Below are positions 1 through 4,715 of a stretch of DNA of 5,117 nt, piece by piece (positions within the stretch are counted from its first letter, which is position 1; every line of letters begins with the position of its first letter). The translations under genes were made by a program, and so were the position numbers. The notes below the pieces were generated by a model. It saw only the letters and a list, made by a program, of their open reading frames with translations, made no database searches and was not told where the DNA came from. Source of the DNA: Anaerolineales bacterium UBA3071 (GTDB lineage Bacteria; Chloroflexota; Anaerolineae; UBA3071); contig DFBV01000230.1 of NCBI GenBank assembly GCA_002366755.1, positions 1 to 5,117 on the forward strand, in the 5' to 3' direction.

Positions 1-134
1 TTGCCCATGGGCGAAGGCTCTGCCTCTCGCGCCGCCTGCAAGCTGGCCAGAACGTCCTCCGGCAGGTAGTAGTTCGCCTCCACGCACAGCCTGGCAACGG
101 TGTCGGTGATCTCCTGGGCTGTAATCTCGCGCAT
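1..134 (-). CDS. Fumarate hydratase class I, alpha subunit (N-terminal fragment)
   Basis: This is the first 44 codons of a gene that runs off the left edge of the window. The peptide begins MREITAQEI and continues with VARLCVEANYYLP, then an alternating Glu/Ala stretch ending EPSPMG. This is the characteristic N-terminus of the alpha (catalytic, Fe-S) subunit of the two-subunit class I fumarase / L(+)-tartrate dehydratase family. The family reversibly hydrates fumarate to malate in the cytoplasm with an oxygen-sensitive [4Fe-4S] cluster. The cluster cysteines lie beyond the window and cannot be checked. The ATG at 134 is preceded by AAGGAG with a 9-nt spacing, which fixes the start. A strong promoter lies about 85 nt upstream, so this gene starts its own transcription unit. 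The beta subunit would be expected further left. The fragment alone cannot separate fumarase from tartrate dehydratase; fumarase is the commoner role. Confidence 0.85.
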   Translation of the reverse strand, partial: MREITAQEITDTVARLCVEANYYLPEDVLASLQAAREAEPSPMG

Positions 135-225
135 GGTGTGTCACTCCTTCGTTGCAGATGTTCACGCAGCGTCGTTGGTGGTGGGTTATTCCGCCAAAGC
201 GGGAAGTCTCGTTCGGTGTATCCTG

Positions 226-254
226 ATTATACAACCCCCCGCAGTTCCTGTCAA
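226..254 (-). promoter_or_regulatory. Consensus sigma-70 promoter for the fumarase gene
   Basis: On the minus strand a perfect -35 box TTGACA (254 to 249) is followed by a 17-bp spacer and a perfect -10 box TATAAT (231 to 226). Transcription should begin near 219, giving a leader of about 85 nt before the ATG at 134. Both boxes match the housekeeping consensus at all twelve positions with the ideal spacer. The spacer contains a run of six G residues on the coding strand. I saw no clear operator palindrome over the boxes. The leader has only a weak stem (CCGC/GCGG around 191 to 202) and no recognisable riboswitch. Confidence 0.82.
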
Positions 255-291
255 AGCCGAAAGCTCGTTCAGCAGAGAAGCCTCCTCACGC

Positions 292-328
292 GGCAATCGG
301 GGGTGAGATAGGCCCACCCCCGATTGCC
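292..328 (-). terminator. Perfect 14-bp hairpin downstream of the YIP1 gene, probable terminator
   Basis: Positions 292-305 (GGCAATCGGGGGTG) and 315-328 (CACCCCCGATTGCC) are exact reverse complements around a 9-nt loop. The hairpin starts 33 nt past the stop codon of the YIP1 gene and lies upstream of the fumarase promoter, which is where a terminator should be. It lacks a canonical U-tract: on the minus strand the stem is followed by GCGTGAGG, and on the plus strand only by TT. It may therefore be a U-less terminator, a pause or RNA 3'-end stabilising structure, or a DNA-level site. The structure is certain; its role is inferred. Confidence 0.55.
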
Positions 329-360
329 TTCAACTGCGGTTCGTGTGATGCGCCTGCCTA

Positions 361-927
361 CTAGATCTGCTGGAACGCGTCCGTGATGGCTCCGAAACCG
401 ACGCCTCCGACCCCGATCAAGCCGCCCACCACCGCACCGATGATGAACACGATCACCACGGCGATCACCGCGGTTATGATTGCCTTGGTGGTATCCGTAT
501 CCATGGCCTGGCGGATAGCCACTACACCCGTGATCACGGTCCACACGAGAGCAACCAACCAGCCGACGCAGGGCACCAGTGAGAAGATCGTCGGGCCATA
601 GGCATAGCCCAATACCCGACGCATCTCGCCGAAATCCGTGGTGGCCTGGAACAACTTCGTGCCGATGAAGTAGGCCAGGAAGGCATACAGGAAATAGCCC
701 ACGATGGCCCATACTACGCCCCACACGAGCCCGATAAGAGCCGCCCCGATACCGTTTCCCATGGCCAGGCTCGCGATGAAGCCAACGATCCCGTTGATGG
801 CGGCAATGAGTGCCACCACTATCAACGCTTCCTGCGTCAGTGTGGTATCAGCCTCCACTTCCTCGTACAGGCTGACGTCCAGCCGTGCCGCGCGGATCAA
901 ACGATTGAGCATTGCTCCGAAATCCAT
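361..927 (-). CDS. YIP1-family multi-pass membrane protein
   Basis: This encodes a 188-residue integral membrane protein. A soluble N-terminus (about 1-33) carries MLNRLIRAARLD and an acidic YEEVEAD stretch. Hydrophobic segments follow at roughly 34-56, 62-88, 108-138 (long enough for two passes around a Pro-Cys-Val-Gly turn) and 148-172, then a Gly-rich tail. The order of N-terminal amphipathic segment, four to five helices, and the GYAYGPTIFSLVPCVGW block is typical of bacterial YIP1-domain proteins (Yip1/YIPF superfamily). Their biochemical role in bacteria is unknown. I chose the ATG at 927 because AAGGAGGT lies 6 nt upstream. An in-frame extension to 1005 would add 26 residues, but it reads through this ribosome-binding site and a TATAAT box, so I rejected it. 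The gene lies 117 nt after the DUF4282 gene, and the two may share a membrane-related role. The family call rests on pattern recognition. Confidence 0.75.
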   Translation of the reverse strand: MDFGAMLNRLIRAARLDVSLYEEVEADTTLTQEALIVVALIAAINGIVGFIASLAMGNGIGAALIGLVWGVVWAIVGYFLYAFLAYFIGTKLFQATTDFGEMRRVLGYAYGPTIFSLVPCVGWLVALVWTVITGVVAIRQAMDTDTTKAIITAVIAVVIVFIIGAVVGGLIGVGGVGFGAITDAFQQI

Positions 928-964
928 GATCAGACCTCCTTGAAAGATGTGTAAGTGTTGGATG

Positions 965-970
965 ATTATA
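965..970 (-). promoter_or_regulatory. Candidate -10 element upstream of the YIP1 gene
   Basis: A perfect TATAAT lies on the minus strand, 37 nt before the YIP1 start codon, giving a leader of roughly 30 nt that includes the strong ribosome-binding site. No good -35 box is present at 16-18 bp spacing (TCAGAT at 17 bp); the nearest TTGAGG is 29 bp away. This may be a weak or activator-dependent internal promoter, or chance. Confidence 0.35.
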
Positions 971-1044
971 CACGACACCGTCTGCCCATCTGAGCGCGTC
1001 CTCAACGGCTCCCAGACCGACGGGTTCGGTGTTGCTCTCCCACT

Positions 1045-1338
1045 CTATAGCGGGGCGTTCTTCCGTTCAGCAATCTCGCCCACGTTTTCTGCGATGCGGA
1101 AGATCACGATGACCAACTCCAGCCACACCCGGGCCATGATGACATAGAGAAGGAAAACAAGCGGCGAGAGGATGAGCATCAAGATGCCCTGCCCGACGGA
1201 ATTGGTGAACCCTGAGATGATCGCAACAAGGGCAGCGACTACGGCGAGCGCAATGAAAATCCCGTAGAGAATCTTGATGATCTTAGTCGTAACGAACTCA
1301 CTGAAGGAGAAATCGAACAGCGCAGATAGGAAGTTCAT
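1045..1338 (-). CDS. DUF4282 domain-containing small membrane protein
   Basis: This encodes a 97-residue membrane protein. The N-terminus contains LFDFSFSEFVTTKIIKILY, the hallmark opening of DUF4282 proteins. Two hydrophobic helices follow at about 21-43 and 50-68. The second runs into ARVWLELVIVIFRIAENVGEIAE, the conserved family C-terminus. The function of the family is unknown; the two-helix hairpin suggests a small inner-membrane or accessory protein. The ATG at 1338 is preceded by GAGGAGG at 5-nt spacing, so the start is secure. The ribosome-binding site lies in a small hairpin and overlaps the end of a short upstream open frame. The YIP1 gene follows 117 nt downstream on the same strand, and a candidate promoter lies upstream just after era. 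Confidence 0.85.
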   Translation of the reverse strand: MNFLSALFDFSFSEFVTTKIIKILYGIFIALAVVAALVAIISGFTNSVGQGILMLILSPLVFLLYVIMARVWLELVIVIFRIAENVGEIAERKNAPL

Positions 1339-1454
1339 GGTAGCCTCCTCGGAGGTAGAGATGTTGCGGCGAGTGGTGGTTTTTCAAACCCCAATACGAT
1401 TGGCCGGTGACGGCACATGCTTCCTTCATTTGCGTGTTTGTGCTCGATAACCAT
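1335..1454 (-). CDS. Possible 39-codon leader ORF overlapping the DUF4282 start
   Basis: An open frame of 39 codons starts MVIEHKHANEGSM and ends PPRRLP. Its TGA overlaps the DUF4282 ATG in an ATGA arrangement, the usual geometry for translational coupling. Just before its ATG is a perfect AAGGAGGTG, but GGAGG is only 2 nt from the ATG, much closer than normal. A second in-frame ATG is codon 13. The peptide is hydrophilic, has no recognisable domain, and the frame has no clear coding bias. It could be a coupling leader peptide. It could equally be chance, with the AAGGAGGTG serving some other role such as a ribosome standby site. Confidence 0.25.
   Translation of the reverse strand: MVIEHKHANEGSMCRHRPIVLGFEKPPLAATSLPPRRLP
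1344..1414 (-). other. Structured leader with several adjacent small hairpins
   Basis: The DUF4282 leader holds three back-to-back inverted repeats: GCCG-GTGA-CGGC (1403-1414), CCAAT-ACG-ATTGG (1391-1403) and GGTTT-TTC-AAACC (1378-1390). The last two are each perfect 5-3-5 palindromes and abut exactly. Nearer the gene, CCTC (1344-1347) can pair with GAGG (1352-1355), which places the DUF4282 ribosome-binding site in a 4-bp stem with a tetraloop. I do not recognise a known riboswitch. One such short palindrome is expected by chance in a leader this long; the exact abutment is what makes it notable. Confidence 0.3.
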
Positions 1455-1484
1455 CACCTCCTTCCCGTTCTGCGCGCTCTGGCT

Positions 1485-1515
1485 ATAGTAAAGCACAAAT
1501 CGCTCATTCTGTCAA
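1485..1515 (-). promoter_or_regulatory. Candidate promoter for the DUF4282-YIP1 unit
   Basis: A perfect -35 TTGACA (1515 to 1510) begins 8 nt beyond the era stop codon on the minus strand. A TACTAT -10-like box lies at 1490 to 1485 with a 19-bp spacer, longer than the ideal 17. TTTACT and TTACTA offer shorter spacing but poorer matches. This would start a transcript near 1478 with a leader of about 140 nt and separate the membrane-protein genes from the era operon. No intrinsic terminator is visible between era and this promoter, so read-through is possible. Confidence 0.5.
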
Positions 1516-1523
1516 TTTTGCTC

Positions 1524-2465
1524 TTACTCCGGCAACGCATAGCCGAACCGGCGCAGCTCCTGCTCTTTCTTCCGCCACTTGGGCCGCACTTTGATCCACA
1601 GATCGAGGTACACTCGGGTGCCCACCATCCGCTCGATTTCCTCCCGCGCTGCTTTGCCGATGCGTTTGATGAGTTGCCCACCTGCGCCGAGCAGGATCTT
1701 CTTCTGCGACTCTCGCTCCACGTAAATGCTGGCACTGATGTAAGTCATGTCCTCGGAGCGACGCTTGAACTCCTGCACGACGACGGCCACGGCGTGGGGC
1801 ACCTCCTGGTGCGCGTGGCGCAACACCTGCTCCCGCACCAGTTCCGCAGCGATGAACCGCTCCTGCTGATCCGTCACCTGATCGGTAGGGTAGTAGCGCG
1901 GGCCCAGCGGCAGGTGGAAGATCACTTTGTCCAGCAATTCATCACGGTTGTCCCCGCGTGTGGCTGAGATCAAGAGCCAATCCGGTTCATCCACCAGGGC
2001 CAGGTGCGCTTCGCTGTGCGCTGCCACATCCTGCGGTTTGACCAGATCCGCTTTGTTCAGCGCTAGGATCACTGGCCGACCGGCCGCTCTGTCCGCCAGC
2101 AATGCGGCGATCTGCCGATCCCCCGCCGCGGGCAGCACCGACACGTCCACAATCCAGAGGATGACGTCCGCTTCGGGCAGGGCGCGCACAGCGGTCTCGA
2201 CCATGAACTCGCCCAGCTTGTGATGCGGCTGGTGAATGCCGGGGGTGTCCACGAAGATGACCTGTGCGTCGGGCCGCGTCAGAATGCCGCGCAGACGGTT
2301 GCGCGTCGTCTGCGGTTTGGGGGAGACGATGGCAATCTTCTGGCCCAGCCAGGCATTGATGAGTGTGGACTTGCCCACGTTAGGCCGCCCGATGACGGCC
2401 ACGAAGCCGGATCGGTGGTCGGGAGGCAGGTCGTCTGGCGTAAGGAGCGTGTATGTCTGTTTCAA
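1524..2465 (-). CDS. era: GTPase Era, 16S rRNA-binding ribosome assembly factor
   Basis: This encodes a 313-residue protein of normal Era length. GTPase motifs are all present and in order: P-loop GRPNVGKST at 26-34, switch I PQTTRNR near 51-57, DTPG at 73-76, NKAD at 137-140 and SAT at 167-169. The C-terminal KH domain follows, with YVERESQKKILLG near 248-260, the loop GAGGQLIKRIG at 260-270, and the ending VYLDLWIKVRPKWR. Era binds the 3' end of 16S rRNA and assists 30S maturation in the cytoplasm and at the membrane. The start is a TTG at 2465, preceded by GAGG at 7-nt spacing; the first in-frame ATG is codon 88, inside the GTPase domain. The KH loop reads GAGG where many Era proteins have GKGG, a mild variation. 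The gene lies 31 nt after ttuA and is probably cotranscribed with it, which groups two RNA-related functions. Confidence 0.97.
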   Translation of the reverse strand: MKQTYTLLTPDDLPPDHRSGFVAVIGRPNVGKSTLINAWLGQKIAIVSPKPQTTRNRLRGILTRPDAQVIFVDTPGIHQPHHKLGEFMVETAVRALPEADVILWIVDVSVLPAAGDRQIAALLADRAAGRPVILALNKADLVKPQDVAAHSEAHLALVDEPDWLLISATRGDNRDELLDKVIFHLPLGPRYYPTDQVTDQQERFIAAELVREQVLRHAHQEVPHAVAVVVQEFKRRSEDMTYISASIYVERESQKKILLGAGGQLIKRIGKAAREEIERMVGTRVYLDLWIKVRPKWRKKEQELRRFGYALPE

Positions 2466-2496
2466 CTTCGAACCTCAAATCCGGCAACGCTGAACA

Positions 2497-3441
2497 CTAC
2501 TGCCATAGTCGACAGAAGGCACACAGCCCCGGCGCGGTGGTCGGCTGTCCGCACTTCTCGCACGGGTGCAGCTCCACCTCCTCCGCTGGCAGGAGCAGTT
2601 GACCCTTTTTCTTCGCCCGCAGGAAGTCCAGGTAGAAACTGTGCTTGGCCCCCGGCGAGCGCCCTTCCAGGCGGTTCAGCAACTCCTTGTGGAAGATTGT
2701 CGTCGCTCCGGAGGCGTGCGGGCATTCATCGTAGATGTAGTCAATACCTCGCACCAGCGCGTAGGCAGCCGTCTCCCGCTCATAGAGGCGACAGAAGGGC
2801 TTGACCTTGCGGGACAAGCCGGGCTGTGTCGCCTCCAGCACCGGCGCTTGCCGGGCCAGATAGCCCGTCTGCCAACGCAGCGTGTTCTGCAAAAGCACCG
2901 CCGCCTCGTCGTCCAGATTGTGGCCCGTGGCCAACGCCGCGTAGCCGCCCTCCTGTGCCACGCGGTTCATCACGTGCCGCTTGACCAGACCGCAGACGGA
3001 GCAGGGCTTGCCCCGCCCTCGCCCCGTGCGCCGCGCCAGTTCAGGAATGCTCTCGCCATACGTCCCTTTGATGTCCACCACGTGCAAGACGTGTTGCGTG
3101 GGGCGTGGGGCACGGGGCGGATTTGCCGCTTCGCTTGTCTCCAGAAACCGCTGCACATAGTCCAGCGACCTATCCGAGTAGCCCTGGTGCTCGATCCCCA
3201 GTTTGATGTACAACCCGTCGGCCTGGTACCCCAGCCGTAGCAGCACATCCCACAGCGCCAGGCTATCCTTGCCGCCGGAAACGGCCACCAGCAACCGATC
3301 GCCGCTGCCGAACATGCGAAACTTCTCGATGGTCCGCTGCGTGTAGGTCACGAACCAATCGAGGTAATGGTCAGCGCACAGCGCCAACCGGTGATGGCGC
3401 ATGTTGATGACGGCGACGCCGCCACACTTCTTGCACTTCAT
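2497..3441 (-). CDS. ttuA: TtuA-type tRNA 2-thiouridine synthase (TtcA/CTU1 superfamily)
   Basis: This encodes a 314-residue ATP-pyrophosphatase with the full TtuA layout. An N-terminal zinc site is formed by C3, C6, C22 and H25. The PP-loop SGGKDS is at 55-60, and GHNLDDEA is near 173-180. PCSVC gives C147 and C150, which with C240 (in DECP) correspond to the three [4Fe-4S] cysteines of TtuA. A C-terminal zinc ribbon uses C294, C297, C307 and C310. The family adenylates U54 of tRNA and inserts sulfur taken from the thiocarboxylate of TtuB, making 2-thioribothymidine. The adjacent upstream ttuB gene strongly supports this over the TtcA (position 32) or wobble-U34 CTU1 alternatives. I chose the ATG at 3441 because MKCKKCGG is the true family start; the open frame continues upstream through a repeat and ttuB without meaning. 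The ribosome-binding site is weak, AAGGA at 10 nt, and is supplied by a tandem repeat. A GC-rich heptamer repeat encodes a linker near residues 107-116. Confidence 0.9.
   Translation of the reverse strand: MKCKKCGGVAVINMRHHRLALCADHYLDWFVTYTQRTIEKFRMFGSGDRLLVAVSGGKDSLALWDVLLRLGYQADGLYIKLGIEHQGYSDRSLDYVQRFLETSEAANPPRAPRPTQHVLHVVDIKGTYGESIPELARRTGRGRGKPCSVCGLVKRHVMNRVAQEGGYAALATGHNLDDEAAVLLQNTLRWQTGYLARQAPVLEATQPGLSRKVKPFCRLYERETAAYALVRGIDYIYDECPHASGATTIFHKELLNRLEGRSPGAKHSFYLDFLRAKKKGQLLLPAEEVELHPCEKCGQPTTAPGLCAFCRLWQ
3096..3120 (-). repeat. In-frame GC-rich heptamer repeat inside ttuA
   Basis: On the plus strand the sequence reads GCGTGGG, GCGTGGG, GCACGGG, then a partial GCGG. Three 7-bp units make 21 bp, so the reading frame is kept. 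It encodes the Pro/Arg-rich linker NPPRAPRPTQ (about residues 107-116) between the PP-loop region and the strand leading to the catalytic CxxC. This looks like a repeat-driven expansion in a tolerant surface loop. Confidence 0.6.
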
Positions 3442-3447
3442 TGACCG

Positions 3448-3496
3448 TTGGTCCTTGGTCCCTGGTCCTTCGTCTTTGGTCCTTTGTCCTTGGTCA
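3448..3496 (-). repeat. Seven tandem TTGGTCC heptamers between ttuB and ttuA
   Basis: The plus strand holds seven contiguous 7-bp units with consensus TTGGTCC: TTGGTCC, TTGGTCC, CTGGTCC, TTCGTCT, TTGGTCC, TTTGTCC and TTGGTCA. TTGACCG at 3441-3447 may be an eighth decayed copy. The array fills almost the whole 62-nt spacer. On the mRNA it reads GGACCAA, so it repeatedly presents AAGGA-like Shine-Dalgarno sequences; the last one is the only plausible ribosome-binding site for ttuA. Such degenerate heptamer arrays resemble the short tandemly repeated repetitive sequences described in cyanobacterial spacers. Confidence 0.85.
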
Positions 3497-3503
3497 TGAA
3501 AGA

Positions 3504-3695
3504 CTATCCTCCCGAGATCACCGCCACCAGCTTGATGGTATCGCCGTCTCTCGTCAACGTGGCTTCGTTGATGAGTTGGCCATCGCGCACAGCCAACACG
3601 GCCTCCGGGTCTAGCCCCAGCTTGAGGATGGCACTCCTCACCGTCATCCCCGGCCGCAATTCCCATTCCCGATTTCGCAGAATCACCTTGACCAT
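3504..3695 (-). CDS. ttuB: TtuB-like ubiquitin-fold sulfur carrier protein (ThiS/MoaD family)
   Basis: This encodes a 63-residue beta-grasp protein, the usual ThiS/MoaD/TtuB size. It begins MVKVILRNREWEL, has a helix-forming VRSAILKLGLDPEAVLAVRDGQLI, and ends DTIKLVAVISGG. The terminal Gly-Gly is the site that an E1-like enzyme (TtuC/MoeB type) adenylates and converts to a thiocarboxylate for sulfur delivery. The ending is very like that of Thermus TtuB as I remember it, and ttuA lies directly downstream, so TtuB is preferred over ThiS or MoaD, whose thiamine and molybdopterin partners are absent here. The ATG at 3695 is preceded by GAGG at 6-nt spacing. No E1-like activator or cysteine desulfurase is visible in the window and must be encoded elsewhere. 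The gene lies 50 nt after the flavoprotein gene and 62 nt before ttuA, with tandem repeats in both spacers. Confidence 0.88.
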   Translation of the reverse strand: MVKVILRNREWELRPGMTVRSAILKLGLDPEAVLAVRDGQLINEATLTRDGDTIKLVAVISGG

Positions 3696-3712
3696 CGGTT
3701 TCCTCGCGCGGC

Positions 3713-3744
3713 TTTGCCGATTTGCTGATTTGCTGATTTGCTGA
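3713..3744 (-). repeat. Four tandem TTTGCTGA octamers between the flavoprotein gene and ttuB
   Basis: The plus strand holds TTTGCCGA followed by three perfect TTTGCTGA units, 32 bp in all. The array fills most of the 50-nt spacer between the flavoprotein stop codon (3746) and the ttuB ribosome-binding site. On the mRNA it reads TCAGCAAA. The unit differs in length and sequence from the heptamer array on the other side of ttuB. No hairpin is evident. Confidence 0.85.
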
Positions 3745-3745
3745 T

Positions 3746-4660
3746 CTATCCGTCCCTGGCCTTCAGTCCCAGCAAGTAGCCGTGGGCCTCCGCAGCCGCC
3801 TTGGCCCCCTCGCCGATGTGCACCAGCACCTGCTCGGACATGTGGGTCACATCACCAGCGGCGAACACGCCAGGATAGCTCGTCCCCCCGTAGAGGTTGA
3901 CCTTGATGCGCCCTTCATGATCGCATTCAAGCCAGTCGCGCACCAGTTCGGAGTTGGGTTTGCGCGGCAGCTTGACGAACACCCCCTTCACGGGCACGTC
4001 CATCGTCGCGCCGTCCACTGTCTGCACGACGACGCCCTCCACGAAGTGCTCCCCTTTCACTTCCAGCACGGTGGCCCCTTCGTGGATCTTAACGTTCTCC
4101 AGTCGGCGCAGCACCGGCACCAGCGGCCAGTCGGCAGGCAGCAACTCTGGAGCGAACAGGTATACCTGGTGAGCATACTGGCTCAACTCACAGGCTGCCA
4201 GTTGAGCCCGGCGATACGTGCCCACTACCGCCACATCCTTGCCCAGGAAGAGCGCCCCGTGGGCCACCACGGAATAGCTCAGACCTTGACCGGCCAGTCG
4301 TTCCTCGCCCGGTACCTCCAAACGTTGCGGTTTGGCGCCAGTAGCAATGATCAGGGACAGCGACTCGAACTGGTCGCCATCCTCGGTCTGCACGATGAAG
4401 TGGTCATCCGCTGGCTCTGCCTTCGCTACCCAGTCGAAGTGGCGGCAGAAATCCAGGTAATCCAGTTGCTGGCGGAAGCGGCTCAACAGCTCCTCGCCCG
4501 TGATGACCTCGTAGGTTTCCTTATCCTGCAACTGCATGGTGTAGGCGGTCTGACCGCCCCATTGTTCGGCGATGATCAGGGTATCCAGCCGCCGGTTGAT
4601 AGCCATGGCCGCTGCCGTGATTCCCGCAGGGCCTCCGCCGATAACGATTACGTCGTACAT
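3746..4660 (-). CDS. Thioredoxin-reductase-like FAD flavoprotein lacking the CxxC centre
   Basis: This encodes a 304-residue protein with the size and fold order of low-molecular-weight thioredoxin reductases. The FAD-binding motif IGGGPAG is at 7-13, followed by WGGQ at 34-37, ATGAKP at 106-111, and the second FAD motif FAAGDV at 266-271 with the usual SEQVLVHIGEGAKAA helix. Two functional sites are missing. Where thioredoxin reductase has SYCATC it reads SYSVVAH (128-134), so both redox cysteines are gone; the only cysteines are C72, C157 and C246. The NADPH-domain motif, usually GGGxxA, is GTYRRA at 147-152, and no HRR-type phosphate-binding motif follows. It should bind FAD but is unlikely to reduce thioredoxin. 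It may be a ferredoxin- or NAD-linked oxidoreductase, or have a structural role. The ATG at 4660 has GGGAGG at 7-nt spacing. It sits between the malic enzyme gene and ttuB in one probable operon. Confidence 0.85.
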   Translation of the reverse strand: MYDVIVIGGGPAGITAAAMAINRRLDTLIIAEQWGGQTAYTMQLQDKETYEVITGEELLSRFRQQLDYLDFCRHFDWVAKAEPADDHFIVQTEDGDQFESLSLIIATGAKPQRLEVPGEERLAGQGLSYSVVAHGALFLGKDVAVVGTYRRAQLAACELSQYAHQVYLFAPELLPADWPLVPVLRRLENVKIHEGATVLEVKGEHFVEGVVVQTVDGATMDVPVKGVFVKLPRKPNSELVRDWLECDHEGRIKVNLYGGTSYPGVFAAGDVTHMSEQVLVHIGEGAKAAAEAHGYLLGLKARDG

Positions 4661-4715
4661 AGTGTTCCCTCCCTGTTTGGTCTTCCCTTGTCTACCCGAG
4701 TTTCGATGGCTATGC

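Noticed and set aside
128..219. Riboswitch in the fumarase leader
   Set aside because: Only one weak stem is visible and no known aptamer motif could be recognised.
269..724. Minus-strand 151-codon frame overlapping the YIP1 gene
   Set aside because: It is Arg/Gly/His-rich with no domain, and it overlaps a well supported membrane-protein gene in another frame; it also crosses the 14-bp hairpin.
928..1005. N-terminal extension of the YIP1 protein by 26 residues
   Set aside because: It reads across a TATAAT box and the strong AAGGAGGT ribosome-binding site placed 6 nt before the internal ATG.
2566..3240. Plus-strand open frame of 224 codons opposite ttuA
   Set aside because: The minus-strand frame has all TtuA motifs; this frame has no family resemblance and is best explained as a shadow.
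3442..3666. N-terminal extension of ttuA by 75 residues
   Set aside because: The extension would be translated from the antigenic-looking off-frame of ttuB and from the heptamer array; the family N-terminus MKCKKCGG begins at 3441.
3448..3744. CRISPR array
   Set aside because: The repeats are 7-8 bp direct tandem units without spacers and no cas gene is present.
3746..4660. Flavoprotein gene as a pseudogene or sequencing error
   Set aside because: The frame is intact at full length with a good start site and both FAD motifs; the changes are substitutions at two separate functional sites, not a frameshift.
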